Assembly: GCF_018129025.1 (NCBI RefSeq)
Contig: NZ_JAAEDI010000017.1
Span: forward strand, 80,589 to 144,588
Length of the DNA: 64,000 nt
From: Neoroseomonas terrae
GTDB taxonomy: Bacteria > Pseudomonadota > Alphaproteobacteria > Acetobacterales > Acetobacteraceae
Reading direction: 5' to 3'
Shown: piece after piece, positions 42,801 to 51,403 of the stretch
How the letters are laid out: every line of letters begins with the position of its first letter
Numbering within the stretch: position 1 is the first letter of the stretch
Translations under genes and position numbers: made by a program
Notes under the pieces: model-generated
Database searches by the model: none
Told to the model about the DNA's origin: nothing
What the model saw: only the letters and a program-made list of their open reading frames with translations

Positions 42801-45689
42801 GAAGCACGGACGGAGATCGCGGACTCCGCCTTCCTCGACGCCAATGGCTGGTCCTACACCAACGAGACCGACCCCGCCGCGGCTTTCGGCTACACGCCGG
42901 AGGAGGTCTCCCCCGCCGCGGGCGAGGGCAAGATCGTCATGGGCCTGATGCTTCAGCGCGCCAACGATCCCGCCGCGCTGCTGGAGATGGGTTGGGCCGA
43001 CCGCCAGAAGGCGCTTGCCGCGATGGAAGCGGATGGCACGCTCTGGACCACCTATGGCGCGGACCAGCAGGCCTATGACGCCATCCTCCAGGATCTGCAG
43101 GACCAGGGCATCACCGTGCTCGGCGAGGATGACGGCTACGTCTCCTCCGCCGCCTCGCGCACCATTTGGGTCGAGCTCAACGCCCACGAGTTCAAGGAGG
43201 TGTTCGGCGCCGACCTCCTTGCCGGGAACAATGACGACCGCGGCCGCACGCTGTTCTGGAACGGCGACCTGGCCGTGCCCGAAAGCTGGAACTCGGCGGT
43301 CGCGGCGCTCTGGCTCGACAGCAACGCCATCCCGATCGTCGACAACGTGGCGCAGGGCACGCCCTGGACGCCGCCCCAGGGCGCGCAGAGCATCGGCAAC
43401 GCCAATACCGGCGCGCCGGCGCTGACACCGCAGCAGATCGCCGCGCTCTACAACTTCCCGATCCTCGATCCGGCGGCGGTGACCGGCACGATCGGCGTGC
43501 TGGAACCGCTGATCGGCGATGCCGTGCCGGCGGGCTCCCCCGAGGGCTATTTCCAGGCCGCCTTCGAGGCTTATCGCGCGTCGCTCGGCATCGACAACGC
43601 CGCCACGCCCTTCCGCTACTATGTCGCCGCCAATGGCGGCACGACCTACAGCGACGCGCATGCCGGCGAGCGCAGCATGGATGTCGGCATCCTCACCGCC
43701 ATCAACCCCAACGCCAATCTCGGCCTCTATGTCGGCTCGGGGAACGACCAGCGGACCTACTATTCCGCCTTCCAGAGCGCGATCTGGGACCTGGAGAACA
43801 ATCCCGGCATCCTGACCTCCTCCTTCATGGATTTCGTGTCCAGCGCGCCGGATTCGCCCTATCTCGCCGCCTATCGCGAACTGTTCGTGGACGCCGCGCT
43901 GCGCAACATGACGCTGTTCTCGGCGGCCGATGATGGCGGATCGAGCGACAGCATCCCGAACGGCCTCACCAACGTCATCCAGGCGCATACCAGCCCTTAT
44001 GCGGTGCTGGTCGGCGGCACCTCCCTCAGCACGGCCGGCACCGCGGCCGGCGACCCGACGCTCTCGACGATCATCGCGCAGGCGACCGCCGGCGACCTCG
44101 CGACGCTGCGCATGCTGGTCGCCGCCGGCATGACCGATCTGCCGCAGGAAGCGACGGCCCTGTCCCGCACCATCGAGACGGTGTGGAACCAGATCGTGCT
44201 CAACGGCACGACCTTCCCTGCCGGCGCCGGCTACTATGATGCAGCGGCGGGCGTCGGCGGTGTGGACGTGACGACGCCGACGCCGTCCTACCAGTCGGAT
44301 TACGGGCTCGATCCGGTCGATGCGGCGACGGGCGATGGCGGGCGCGGCGTGCCGGATGTGTCGGCGGCATCGGGCGGCAACCTCACCTACTACACGCCGA
44401 ATGGCGACCTGACCCTGCCGCCGACCGACTGGTCCGGCGGCTACGGCACCAGCGCCGCGGCGCCCCTCTGGGCGGCGCTGGCGGCGCAGATCAACACGAT
44501 CTTCCTGGACCAGGGCCTGCCGCGGCTCGGCTACATGAACGACCTGCTCTATGCCGCGGCGGTGGTGGCGCCGGCATCCTTCAACGACATCACCCTCGGC
44601 AACAACATCGCGTCCTTCAACTGGGGCGGAGAGTATACCTCCGCGACCGACCCCTTCGTCGCGATCCCCGAGGATACCAACCAGATCACGCCGACTGGCC
44701 TCGGCTACGAAGCCGGACGGGGCTACGATTATGTCACGGGCCTCGGTTCGCCGAATGGTGTGCTGCTGGCCCGCGCGCTGACCGCCATCGCCCATGCGCA
44801 GATGAACGATGACACGCCGGCGATGCTGACGGCGGGGGAGGAGAGCGGCTGGACCGCGACGGTCGCGCAGTCGCTCCTCATCCAGCCGATGCTGACCGCG
44901 CGCGGCACGGTCCGTGTGCGCGCGGGTGACGAGATCCGCGCCCTCGAGATCGGCGCGAGCGATGCCTATGCCTGGTCCAGTCAATTCGCCCAGCAGGTTC
45001 TGCAGCCGCATTTCTCATCGGCGCTGGTGGTCGCTTTCGATCGCCAGTCCCAGGGCACGGCGCTGGAAGCGCAGCTCACGGCGGAGGCGACCTTCCTGCT
45101 TGCCCTCGACAATGTCGACATGGCGGCGCCGCAGGCCGCGCTGTCCAATGCCTATGGCTTCGTGGACTTCATGTCGGATGGTCAGGCGGTGCGCGCGGCC
45201 CGCGCCGTCGCGGTCGCGGAAACCGCCGGCGCCGCGGATGATCAGGTCGCGATCGTGCGCATCCGGCAGAACGGCGTGAACGACAGTTCCCTGCTGTTCT
45301 ATCGCGTCGATGATTTCGCCGGGACGGTCGATGGCCTGGCGCCGGGCGACGCCGGCTATGAGGCCGCGACCCTGGCGCGCGCCTATGCGACCGCTGCGGG
45401 CGGCACGTGGGTCGATGGGCCCGGCTATGGCGAGTATGGGGAGGCGCGCCTTCTGGACGTGGATGCCGGCGACCTCGTTGCCATGCGCCTGCGCTCGGAC
45501 GGCCACGACTTCTACGCCTTCGCCCAGGCCAATGAGGTGGCCGAGGGGCGCCATGTCGGCCATTTGTGGAACTACGGCCTCAACACCTGGGGGTGGGAGG
45601 ACGTTCACGGCGGCGGCGACCAGGACTACAACGACATGGTCGTCCAGCTCGATTTCACGAGCGCGGCGGGGAGCGGCTGGCTGGCGTAG
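39828..45689 (+). CDS. Giant multidomain secreted protein with sedolisin (S53) protease and C-terminal DUF4114-like domain
   Basis: 1953 residues from ATG 39828 (MADKLWVGASGANW), with GGGGA upstream; ATG 39798 is an alternative. Order of parts: two W-rich beta-helix-type modules (about 4-50 and 275-305) with long beta-repeat sequence to about 560; a middle domain with 'DNCNWIADNVA' (Cys736) and 'NWHTTTIYEV' (His812); one RTX-like turn 'GGPGDDEIEG' (about 903); a prodomain-like segment (about 1000-1150); and a serine-carboxyl (S53) domain (about 1195-1660). In the latter, 'GERSMDVGIL' gives Glu1281 and Asp1285, 'FSAADDGGS' gives the oxyanion Asp1368, 'GGYGTSAAAPLWAAL' gives Ser1542, and 'YDYVTGLGSPNG' the calcium site. 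The end (about 1825-1950) has 'NTWGWEDVHGGGDQDYNDMV', a DUF4114-type motif. There is no signal peptide, which fits type I secretion, but no exporter genes are nearby. Confidence 0.9.
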   Translation: MADKLWVGASGANWAVPDNWSPPGVPASGDTVTIPASSVNASGVTLDGLTINLNSSDSSNPATIIFSNANVATATTTFVATGTQAAIHVHGTLSLAGTIEAAQPGGSFDINGIGQLTIEAGAQVTAGPGQFLMLNVAQGVVNDGAVSISGGGLNLGAASGSGTVTLAAGAHLYAAGAIQSDQTIVFADATSVITLPDPGTFQATLSGLRPGDVIAVPGADIDTATYDPVGQTLTLLARGTTVAVIPVDAPVETLTLNPELVASGGTRVYTSDATRVWNGGTGAWFDDANWTTEGSAPASMPVAGDKAVIDGGLATIDADGVAQYGAVHDMTFVLGGDVADPGTLSVTNFTLDQPSSISVTGDAQHGVVQLSGANTFLGEVSVLSRLGSLTFQLDSDASLLIDNTGFLVGPSGTMVFAGGDVTNDGLITVLGRFVLDQDASLDGVGLIDIVDGGVVSIDGAVGDRQTIHFGDHKGTLILGDLGTFEAQINEFQQGDVIIVENIVANRGVYDSGDGVLTLYNDQTEVGSVWVWAGTVFDSDVGTNFQVHADGNGGTQITYVNDPLTVDLSIPVAALGTATEKVTLRELLVNAFGEVPAGFTGFTLSIASTDQQSGPNESYWGQPQQTPPGAGVDPAWYVNGTRVTADTASLAQIDASQIDEVEFLVGNEIPANAWFAVTTATDTAGNATQITRYNMWSVDPLVNTYQAGQAPVGPSAMVNSVATYWNIYNDVQNYDNCNWIADNVAAGLGATMPYQNFSNDPMENRSGGFWRIVHNGVEDPVADWSTLVQPGDVVRMGWQSVDTDDGWAYLNWHTTTIYEVTPDPDGGANVITVYDNIQYRGDTSYIGPHQATYWTDTVPESITIYRLDTDGQYLIEGNSAGEYIHGTVFNDLIRPVGGGATVTGGPGDDEIEGTLANLNGATLTDFTLGDWLEITDLDPNSAAVTFNPTNDLLTVYSNGAAVASFTLPAWTLGDSFIVGADDDGGTRIHMAHEARTEIADSAFLDANGWSYTNETDPAAAFGYTPEEVSPAAGEGKIVMGLMLQRANDPAALLEMGWADRQKALAAMEADGTLWTTYGADQQAYDAILQDLQDQGITVLGEDDGYVSSAASRTIWVELNAHEFKEVFGADLLAGNNDDRGRTLFWNGDLAVPESWNSAVAALWLDSNAIPIVDNVAQGTPWTPPQGAQSIGNANTGAPALTPQQIAALYNFPILDPAAVTGTIGVLEPLIGDAVPAGSPEGYFQAAFEAYRASLGIDNAATPFRYYVAANGGTTYSDAHAGERSMDVGILTAINPNANLGLYVGSGNDQRTYYSAFQSAIWDLENNPGILTSSFMDFVSSAPDSPYLAAYRELFVDAALRNMTLFSAADDGGSSDSIPNGLTNVIQAHTSPYAVLVGGTSLSTAGTAAGDPTLSTIIAQATAGDLATLRMLVAAGMTDLPQEATALSRTIETVWNQIVLNGTTFPAGAGYYDAAAGVGGVDVTTPTPSYQSDYGLDPVDAATGDGGRGVPDVSAASGGNLTYYTPNGDLTLPPTDWSGGYGTSAAAPLWAALAAQINTIFLDQGLPRLGYMNDLLYAAAVVAPASFNDITLGNNIASFNWGGEYTSATDPFVAIPEDTNQITPTGLGYEAGRGYDYVTGLGSPNGVLLARALTAIAHAQMNDDTPAMLTAGEESGWTATVAQSLLIQPMLTARGTVRVRAGDEIRALEIGASDAYAWSSQFAQQVLQPHFSSALVVAFDRQSQGTALEAQLTAEATFLLALDNVDMAAPQAALSNAYGFVDFMSDGQAVRAARAVAVAETAGAADDQVAIVRIRQNGVNDSSLLFYRVDDFAGTVDGLAPGDAGYEAATLARAYATAAGGTWVDGPGYGEYGEARLLDVDAGDLVAMRLRSDGHDFYAFAQANEVAEGRHVGHLWNYGLNTWGWEDVHGGGDQDYNDMVVQLDFTSAAGSGWLA

Positions 45690-46617
45690 CGGTCGCCTCC
45701 GCCGCCGGTTCGCGCTCGGCGAGGCGCAGGCTGCGCCTCAGCCAGGCCGCGAAGGCCCGGACTGTGGACCGCCCGGCCGCGATCTCCGTCATGACGAGGT
45801 GATACCCGGTGCCGTCGTCCAGCACGGCGGCGAAGGGGCGCACCAGCCGGCCCTCGGCGATCGCCTGGTCCACCAGGACGCCCCACGTCACGGCGAGACC
45901 CTGCCCGGCTTCGGCGGCGGCCAGCGCCAGGGCCGTTTCATCGAAACGCGGCCCTGATCCGGCGAGCTTCGGGTCCAGCCCCGCCGCCTGCAGCCAGTTC
46001 GCCCAATGTGGCCGCTCCGCGTAGTGCAGCAGCGTATGCCGCGCGAGGAACTCCGCGGCCGGCAGGGCCCGTGCCTGCTCGGTCCACAGCGCCGGGGCGC
46101 AGACCGGGTACATCACCTCGCGCGTCAGCGGCTCGACGACATGACCCGGCCAGTCGCCCGTACCGGTGCGGACGGCGACGTCCACATCCGATCCATGCAG
46201 CTGCACGAAATATCGGTGACTTTCGAGCAGCACGTCGATCCAGGGATGGTGACGGACGAAATCGTCGATGCGCGGGGCAAGCACGCGCATCGCGAAGGTG
46301 CGGGGCGCGTTGATCACCAGCGTGGTGCGGCTGCGCGGTTGGCCGATGCGCATCAGCCCGGTTTCGAGCTGGTCGAGACCGCGCCGGACGTAGTCCGCCA
46401 GCAGGTCGCCGGCCTCGGTCAGCCGCAGTCCGCGGGGGCCGCGGCGGAACAGCGGTTCCTGCAGCCGGTCCTCCAGCGCCTTGATCTGGCGGCTGACCGC
46501 ACCCTGCGTGATGCCGAGCTCGGACGCCGCCCGGCCCATGTTGAGATGCCGCGCCGCAGCGTCGAAAATACGAAGGGAGGCCAGGGGCAGCCCGGCCACG
46601 CCATTACCTGGGCTCAT
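45655..46617 (-). CDS. LysR family transcriptional regulator (GcvA-like)
   Basis: 320 residues from ATG 46617 (MSPGNGVAGLPLASL). The N-terminal helix-turn-helix is clear: 'LRIFDAAARHLNMGRAASEL', then 'ITQGAVSRQIKALEDRL' and 'LFRRGPRGLRLTEAG'. The C-terminal substrate-binding domain follows, and the motif 'RPHWANWLQAAG' is typical of the GcvA branch. It is divergent from the hydantoinase cluster (80-bp gap) and is the likely regulator. Its 3' end overlaps the giant protease gene by 35 bp, tail to tail. Confidence 0.93.
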   Translation of the reverse strand: MSPGNGVAGLPLASLRIFDAAARHLNMGRAASELGITQGAVSRQIKALEDRLQEPLFRRGPRGLRLTEAGDLLADYVRRGLDQLETGLMRIGQPRSRTTLVINAPRTFAMRVLAPRIDDFVRHHPWIDVLLESHRYFVQLHGSDVDVAVRTGTGDWPGHVVEPLTREVMYPVCAPALWTEQARALPAAEFLARHTLLHYAERPHWANWLQAAGLDPKLAGSGPRFDETALALAAAEAGQGLAVTWGVLVDQAIAEGRLVRPFAAVLDDGTGYHLVMTEIAAGRSTVRAFAAWLRRSLRLAEREPAAEATATPASRSPPRS

Positions 46618-46697
46618 GGCTCGGCACAGTATCCGGCATCTGCACGTGCCGCCAGACTCCGCCCAGACTTCGTTCCGAAACACAGGACCAGCCCTGC

Positions 46698-48347
46698 ATG
46701 ACCGACGCCGGCCGCTTCGACCCCGTGACCCTCCAGATTTTGTGGAGCCGGCTGATCTCCATCGCCGACGAGGCCGCCGCGGCGCTGCACCGCACGTCCT
46801 TCTCGACCATCGTGCGGGAATCGAACGACTTCGCGACCGTGCTGATGGATGCGGAGGGCGCGAGCCTGGCCGAGAATTCGATCGGCATCCCGAGCTTCGT
46901 CGGCCTGCTGCCGCGCACGCTGAAGCACATGCTGGCCGAGATCCCGAAGGAGGAGCTGAAGCCCGGCGACGTGCTGATCACCAACGATCCCTGGATGGCG
47001 ACGGGGCATCTGCTGGACATCACCACCGTTTCCCCGGTGTTCCGCGGCGACAAGCTGGTCGGCTTCGCGGGCGCGACCTCCCACATGCCGGATATCGGCG
47101 GCGTGCTGTGGTCGGCCGATTGCCAGGAAGTGCTGGAGGAAGGCATCCGCATCCTGCCGACCAAGCTGTATGACGGCGGGAAAGAGAACCGCGAGCTGAC
47201 GCGCATGATCCGCGCGAATGTCCGCGTCGCCGACCAGGTGATGGGCGACATCGCGGCGCAGGTCACGGCGCAGTCGGTTTGCGCGCGGCGGCTGCTGGAA
47301 TTCCTCGACGATACCGGCCTCGAAGACCTGACGGAGCTGTCCGCCACGCTCCAGGCCCGCGCGGATTCGGCGATGCGCAAGGCGATCAGCGCCCTGCCCG
47401 ACGGTACCTGGCACCATGTGATCCACGCCGATGGCTATGAGGACATGGAAACCCGCATCGAGTGCGCGGTGACCGTGAAGGGCGATACGCTGACGGTGGA
47501 TTACGCTGGCACCTCCGCGCAGATCGCGCGCGGGCTGAACAGCGTGATGAACTACACCTATGCGTATTCGGTCTATCCGCTGAAATGCGCGCTGGACCCC
47601 GATACGCCCCGCAATGAGGGCAGCTATCGCGCCGTGACGGTGACGGCGCCGGAGGGGTCGATCCTGAACCCGCGCTACCCCGCGGCGGTGAATGCTCGGC
47701 ATCTGACGGGGCTGTTCCTGTCGGGCGCGATCTATGGCTGCCTCGCGCAGGTTGTGCCGGAGAAGGTGATCGCGGACAGCTCCTCGCCGTCGCCGCGGCC
47801 AGTGACGACCGGCCGCGACCGGCGTGGCGAACGCTTCTCACAGGTGCTGTTCGGCAGCGGCGGCATGGGCGCTGGCGCCGGTCGCGACGGGCTGAACGCG
47901 ACGGCCTTCCCGACGAATTCCGGGTCGGGCTCCATCGAAGCCTTCGAATCCAGCACGCCCGTCGTCGTGTGGCGCAAGGATTTGCTGGCCGATAGCGGCG
48001 GCGCGGGCGAGTGGCGCGGCGGGCTCGGCCAGGAAGTCGAGATCGAGGTGATGAGCGACGAGCCGGTGCGCCTGTCGCTGGTGTCCGACCGCATGAAGCA
48101 CCCGGCGGGCGGCCTTGGTGGCGGCGCGGCCGGCGCGCCGGCGCTCGCGCAGTTGCAGGACGGCCGCAAGCCGCATCCGAAGGGCCGGTCGATGCTGCAG
48201 CCCGGCGACCGGCTGACGATGCATTACGGCGGTGGCGGCGGGTACGGCGACCCGGCGAAGCGCGATCCCGCGGCGCTCGATCGCGACGTCGAGGACGGCT
48301 ATGTCACGCCCGAGGCCGCGCAGCGCCACTATGGTCGGCGCGGCTAA
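46698..48347 (+). CDS. Hydantoinase B / oxoprolinase family protein
   Basis: 549 residues. The N-terminal 'DPVTLQILWSRLISIADEA' and 'GDVLITNDPWMATGHLLD' are the HyuB hallmarks. Mid-protein 'ARHLTGLFLSGAIYGCLAQV' and the Gly-rich C-terminus ('GGGGGYGDP') complete the family. HyuB works with HyuA in ATP-dependent opening of hydantoin-, oxoproline- or carboxylase-type substrates. The HyuA partner is encoded at 49308, with a binding-protein gene in between. Divergent from the LysR regulator. Confidence 0.94.
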   Translation: MTDAGRFDPVTLQILWSRLISIADEAAAALHRTSFSTIVRESNDFATVLMDAEGASLAENSIGIPSFVGLLPRTLKHMLAEIPKEELKPGDVLITNDPWMATGHLLDITTVSPVFRGDKLVGFAGATSHMPDIGGVLWSADCQEVLEEGIRILPTKLYDGGKENRELTRMIRANVRVADQVMGDIAAQVTAQSVCARRLLEFLDDTGLEDLTELSATLQARADSAMRKAISALPDGTWHHVIHADGYEDMETRIECAVTVKGDTLTVDYAGTSAQIARGLNSVMNYTYAYSVYPLKCALDPDTPRNEGSYRAVTVTAPEGSILNPRYPAAVNARHLTGLFLSGAIYGCLAQVVPEKVIADSSSPSPRPVTTGRDRRGERFSQVLFGSGGMGAGAGRDGLNATAFPTNSGSGSIEAFESSTPVVVWRKDLLADSGGAGEWRGGLGQEVEIEVMSDEPVRLSLVSDRMKHPAGGLGGGAAGAPALAQLQDGRKPHPKGRSMLQPGDRLTMHYGGGGGYGDPAKRDPAALDRDVEDGYVTPEAAQRHYGRRG

Positions 48348-48348
48348 G

Positions 48349-49311
48349 ATGAGGATCGCGCGCCGCGCCCTGCTCGCGGCCAGCCTCGCGACACCGGCCG
48401 TCGCGCAGGCGCTGCGGACGATCCGACTGATCGTGCCCTTCGCGCCGGGCGGCGGGTCGGACACGCTGGCGCGGCTGCTCGCGCCGGCGCTCGGGGCGGC
48501 GCTGGGCGGTGCCTCCGTCGTCGTCGAGAACCGCGCCGGCGCCGGCAGCCAGATCGGCGCCGAGGCGGTGATGCGCAGCGCGCCCGACGGCACGACGCTG
48601 CTGCTGGGCGACACGCCGCTCGTCACCATCCCCGCGTTGCAGGCCGCGGCTGGCCGGCCGGTGCCGTTCCAGGCCGCCGTCGATTTCACGCCGATCGCGG
48701 CGATCGCCGCGGCACCCGCGCTGATCCTCGTCGCGCAGAACGCGCCCTGGCGCGACACGCGCGAGATGCTGGCCGCCGCGCGGGCGCGGCCCGGCACGAT
48801 CAACGTCGCCTCCGGTGGCGTCGCCACCAGCACGCATCTGATGATCGAGCTGCTGCAACTGCGCAGCGGCGTGCAGGTGACGCATGTGCCCTATCGCGGC
48901 ACCGGCGCGGCGATCCAGGACCTGCTGTCCGGCCAGGTCCAGGCGATGATCCAGGCGATGGCGACCGCCGCGCCGCTGGTCGCCGCCGGGCAGATGCGCG
49001 TGATCGGCGTCGCGGCGGATCACAGGCTGGCTGAACTGCCGGATGCGCCGACGCTGCGGGAGCAGGGCATCGACCTCGTCTCCGCCTTCTGGTGGGGCGT
49101 GCTCGGTCCGCCAGGCATGGCGGCGCCGCTGGTCGACACGCTGAGCACGGCGTTGCAGGCGGCCATGGCGTCGGAATCAGTGTCCTCGCGCCTACCGACG
49201 CTCGGTCTCGAACGGCTGACCCTCGGCCCCACTCCCTTCCGCGACATGCTGGCCGCCGAGACGGCCCGCTGGCGCGACGTAGTCCAGACAGCAGGAATCA
49301 AGCCTGAATGA
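48349..49311 (+). CDS. TTT-type (Bug family) substrate-binding protein, copy 1 of cluster
   Basis: 320 residues from ATG 48349, one base after the HyuB stop. Signal peptide 'ARRALLAASLATPAVAQ' is followed by 'IRLIVPFAPGGGSDTLARLL', the Bug/TctC N-terminal motif, and 'VVVENRAGAGSQIGAEAV'. 'VTHVPYRGTGAAIQDLLSGQ' is the second ligand-contact segment. These bind small carboxylates in the periplasm. No TctA/TctB membrane genes lie nearby, so the protein must use a distant transporter or serve as a sensor. It overlaps the HyuA start by 4 bp. Confidence 0.93.
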   Translation: MRIARRALLAASLATPAVAQALRTIRLIVPFAPGGGSDTLARLLAPALGAALGGASVVVENRAGAGSQIGAEAVMRSAPDGTTLLLGDTPLVTIPALQAAAGRPVPFQAAVDFTPIAAIAAAPALILVAQNAPWRDTREMLAAARARPGTINVASGGVATSTHLMIELLQLRSGVQVTHVPYRGTGAAIQDLLSGQVQAMIQAMATAAPLVAAGQMRVIGVAADHRLAELPDAPTLREQGIDLVSAFWWGVLGPPGMAAPLVDTLSTALQAAMASESVSSRLPTLGLERLTLGPTPFRDMLAAETARWRDVVQTAGIKPE

Positions 49312-51389
49312 CGTCTCCCTCCCTGCGCATCGGCGTCGATGTCGGCGGTACCTTCACCGATTTCGTCCTGGTGGATGAGGCGAAGTCCCGCGTCCTGACC
49401 GGCAAGCGGCTGACCACGCCGGACGATCCTGGCCGCGCCATCCTGGACGGCATCACCCGCCTGCTGGGCGAGGCCGGGGCGACCATCGACGATGTGCGCC
49501 AAGTGGTGCACGGCACGACGCTGGTGACGAACACGGTCATCGAGCGCAAGGGCGCGCGGATCGGCCTGATCACCACCAAGGGCTTCCGCGACAACCTCGA
49601 GATGGGGCGCGAGATGCGCTACGATCTCTACGACCTCGCCCTGGAGAAGCCCGAGCCGCTGGTGCCGCGTCCGCGCCGCCATGCGGTGACCGAGCGGCTG
49701 AGCGCGCAGGGCGACATCCTGCGTCCGCTGGATGAGGCCGAGGTGCGCGCCGCCGCGCAGGCGCTGAAGGCGCAGCAGGTCGAGGCCGTCGCGGTCTGCC
49801 TGCTGCATTCCTATCTGGACCCGTCGCATGAACGCCGCATCGGCGCGATGCTGGCCGAGGAACTGCCCGGCGTGCCGGTGACGCTATCATCCGACGTCGC
49901 GCCTGAGATCCGCGAGTATGAGCGCGCCAACACGGCCTGCGTGAACGCCTACGTCCTGCCGCTGATGGACCGGTATCTCGCGAAGCTGGAGGAAGAACTG
50001 CACCGGCGCGGGTTGCGCGGGCCGCTGCATCTGATGCTGTCGGCCGGCGGAACCGCGACGGTGCGCTACGCCCGCTCCAACCCGGTGCAGCTCATCGAAA
50101 GCGGTCCGGCGGCTGGCGCCACGGCGGCGATGCATGTCGGCGCGGCCTGCGGGTTGTCGGAGATGATCTCCTTCGACATGGGCGGCACCACCGCGAAGAT
50201 GTGCCTGATCGAAGGGGGCGAGGCAGAGCATTCCTCGACCTTCGAGGCGGCGCGCGTGAAGCGGTTCCGCAAGGGATCGGGCCTGCCGCTAAAGGTGCCG
50301 GTGATCGACCTGATCGAGATCGGCGCCGGTGGCGGGTCCATCGCCGCGGTGAATGCGATGGGGCTGCTGACGGTGGGGCCGGAGAGCGCGGGCTCTGTGC
50401 CCGGCCCGGTCTGCTACGGCCGTGGCGGTCGTCGCCCGACGGTGACGGATGCCGACCTGCTGCTGGGCTATCTCTCGCCCGACTACTTCCTGGGCGGCGA
50501 GATGGGGCTGGATCGCGAGGCGGTGGAATCCGCGGTGCGCGACGACCTCGCCGGCCCGCTGGGCATGTCGGTTGATCAGGTCGCCGCCGGCATCCACGCC
50601 GTGGTGAATGAGAACATGGCCGCGGCGACGCGCATGTACATCGCGGAGAAGGGGCGTGATCCGCGCCGCTACGCGCTTCTCGCCTTCGGCGGTGCCGGGC
50701 CGGTGCATGCCTATGGCCTCGCGAAGCTGCTGAAGCTGCGGCGCATCGTCGTGCCGGCGGGCGCCGGCGTGGCCTCGGCGCTCGGCTTTCTCGTCGCAGC
50801 CCCCGCCATCGACTTGGTGCGCAGCGGCGTGCGCCGGCTGTCCTCGGTCGATTGGGCGGAGGTCGCGAAGCACTACGCCGAGATGGAAGCGGAATCGCGC
50901 ACGCTGCTGGTCGAGACCGGCGCGGCGGAAGGCGACGTCGCGTTCCGCCGCAGCGCGGATATGCGCTATGTCGGCCAGGGCTTCGACATCGCCGTGCCGC
51001 TGCCCGATACGCTGACGCCCGAGAGCGTCGAGGCGGCGTTCCTCGATGCCTATGAGCGCCTGTTCGACCGCCGTATCGAGGGGCTGCCGATCGAGGTGCT
51101 GTCCTGGCGCCTCGCCGCCAGCGCGAGCCGCCCGACGGTGCCGGCGACGCTCGGCGCGAGCATCGAGGGCGCGGCGAAGAAGGGTGAGCGCGATATCTGG
51201 TTCCCGCAGACCGGCCGCAAGCCCTGCGCCGTCTACGACCGCTACCGGATGCAGCCCGGCGTGACACTGCGCGGGCCGGCGGTGGTCGAGGAACGCGAAT
51301 CCACCACTGTCATCGGGCCCGACTGCGATTTCGGCCTGGATGCCCACGGCAATCTCGTCATCGACATCGACGCGGCCGACGCCGCCTGA
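49308..51389 (+). CDS. Hydantoinase A / oxoprolinase family protein
   Basis: 693 residues. The ASKHA-type ATP site starts 'IGVDVGGTFTDFVLVDE', then 'VVHGTTLVTNTVIERKGARI' and 'SFDMGGTTAKMCLIEGG', all standard for HyuA. 'LIEIGAGGGSIAAVN' and 'FGGAGPVHAYGLAKLL' are further family blocks. It is the kinase-like, ATP-using subunit that pairs with HyuB. Candidate substrates include cyclic amides (hydantoin, 5-oxoproline) or ketones; the exact one is not predictable. ATGA overlap with the preceding gene. Confidence 0.95.
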   Translation: MTSPSLRIGVDVGGTFTDFVLVDEAKSRVLTGKRLTTPDDPGRAILDGITRLLGEAGATIDDVRQVVHGTTLVTNTVIERKGARIGLITTKGFRDNLEMGREMRYDLYDLALEKPEPLVPRPRRHAVTERLSAQGDILRPLDEAEVRAAAQALKAQQVEAVAVCLLHSYLDPSHERRIGAMLAEELPGVPVTLSSDVAPEIREYERANTACVNAYVLPLMDRYLAKLEEELHRRGLRGPLHLMLSAGGTATVRYARSNPVQLIESGPAAGATAAMHVGAACGLSEMISFDMGGTTAKMCLIEGGEAEHSSTFEAARVKRFRKGSGLPLKVPVIDLIEIGAGGGSIAAVNAMGLLTVGPESAGSVPGPVCYGRGGRRPTVTDADLLLGYLSPDYFLGGEMGLDREAVESAVRDDLAGPLGMSVDQVAAGIHAVVNENMAAATRMYIAEKGRDPRRYALLAFGGAGPVHAYGLAKLLKLRRIVVPAGAGVASALGFLVAAPAIDLVRSGVRRLSSVDWAEVAKHYAEMEAESRTLLVETGAAEGDVAFRRSADMRYVGQGFDIAVPLPDTLTPESVEAAFLDAYERLFDRRIEGLPIEVLSWRLAASASRPTVPATLGASIEGAAKKGERDIWFPQTGRKPCAVYDRYRMQPGVTLRGPAVVEERESTTVIGPDCDFGLDAHGNLVIDIDAADAA

Positions 51390-51403
51390 GGGGGAAAAGC
51401 ATC

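Noticed and set aside
39765..45011. 1748-codon minus-strand open frame opposite the giant protease.
   Set aside because: Its composition (Arg, Gly, Ala, His-rich without motifs) is that of a shadow, while the plus strand has full catalytic motifs and domain order.
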